DNA of 46,789 nucleotides, from contig NZ_JAKFUM010000023.1 of assembly GCF_021732705.1 (NCBI RefSeq), positions 1 to 46,789 on the forward strand, given 5' to 3'. The notes below the pieces were generated by a model that searched no databases, was not told where the DNA came from, and saw only the letters and a program-made list of their open reading frames with translations. Within the stretch, counting starts at the first letter, position 1, and each line of letters opens with the position of its first letter. Of this stretch, positions 46,668 to 46,789 are shown one piece after another. The DNA is from Nevskia sp. GTDB lineage: Bacteria > Pseudomonadota > Gammaproteobacteria > Nevskiales > Nevskiaceae. Made by a program: the position numbers and the translations under genes.

Positions 46668-46789
46668 TTACTTCAGGATCTTGGTGACGACGCCGGCGCC
46701 GACGGTGCGGCCGCCTTCGCGAATCGCGAAGCGGACCTGCTCTTCCATCGCGATCGGAACGATCAGCTCCACCTTCACCTTCACGTTGT
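46668..46789 (-). CDS. tuf: elongation factor Tu, C-terminal end (partial)
   Basis: Forty codons up to a TAA at 46668-46670; the gene continues beyond the window edge. Reads [20 protein letters not shown] followed by [19 protein letters not shown], the invariant end of domain 3 of EF-Tu. Its position before rpsJ matches the str-S10 order of proteobacteria. Confidence 0.97.
   Translation of the reverse strand, partial: NVKVKVELIVPIAMEEQVRFAIREGGRTVGAGVVTKILK

Overview
The window looks like a chromosomal segment of a GC-rich gammaproteobacterium, probably near Xanthomonadales/Nevskiales. Several things point there: the LpoA-YraN pair diverging from RsmI, the petABC-sspA-sspB cluster, a complete S10-spc-alpha ribosomal protein cluster following tuf, and a large OAR-like TonB-dependent receptor. 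The lineage is an inference from gene content and order; no rRNA gene lies in the window. Almost everything is on the minus strand. Plus-strand genes lie only between about 8.3 and 18.4 kb, plus a possible gene end at the left edge.

Region by region. (a) 1-1706: a possible 3' end of a plus-strand gene, an intrinsic terminator, and a lipoprotein built of repeated DUF5666-like beta units. An ECF-like promoter, a palindrome and a 10-bp tandem repeat lie upstream of it. (b) 2046-10624: a heavy-metal RND efflux operon (outer-membrane factor, adaptor, pump, small PII-like protein) in which every junction is a 4-nt stop/start overlap. It diverges from an OmpR-type response regulator and a histidine kinase, with a palindromic candidate operator between them. 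(c) 10778-13069: an SGNH hydrolase facing an MFS transporter that overlaps rsmI. (d) 13066-18378: rsmI diverging from lpoA-yraN-FAD oxidoreductase-MOSC, all overlapping. (e) 18406-22249: petA-petB-petC-sspA-sspB, i.e. the cytochrome bc1 complex plus the stringent starvation proteins. (f) 22450-31744: a tightly packed series on one strand: TonB-dependent receptor, TPR/aspartyl-asparaginyl hydroxylase, small exported protein, and a peptide ABC importer (binding protein, two permeases, one ATPase). (g) 32164-46485: the 28 genes of the S10, spc and alpha operons, including rpmJ, secY and rpoA. (h) 46668-46789: the 3' end of tuf.

The two places most worth a second look are these. Region (f) reads as a possible outer-to-inner-membrane peptide import and modification pathway; it has a terminator-like hairpin placed directly against the hydroxylase start codon. 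In region (g), several intercistronic gaps are 80-100 nt long instead of a few nt, and nearly all of them carry an inverted repeat. The metal pump in (b) also lacks, by eye alignment, the substrate signatures of both CusA and CzcA.
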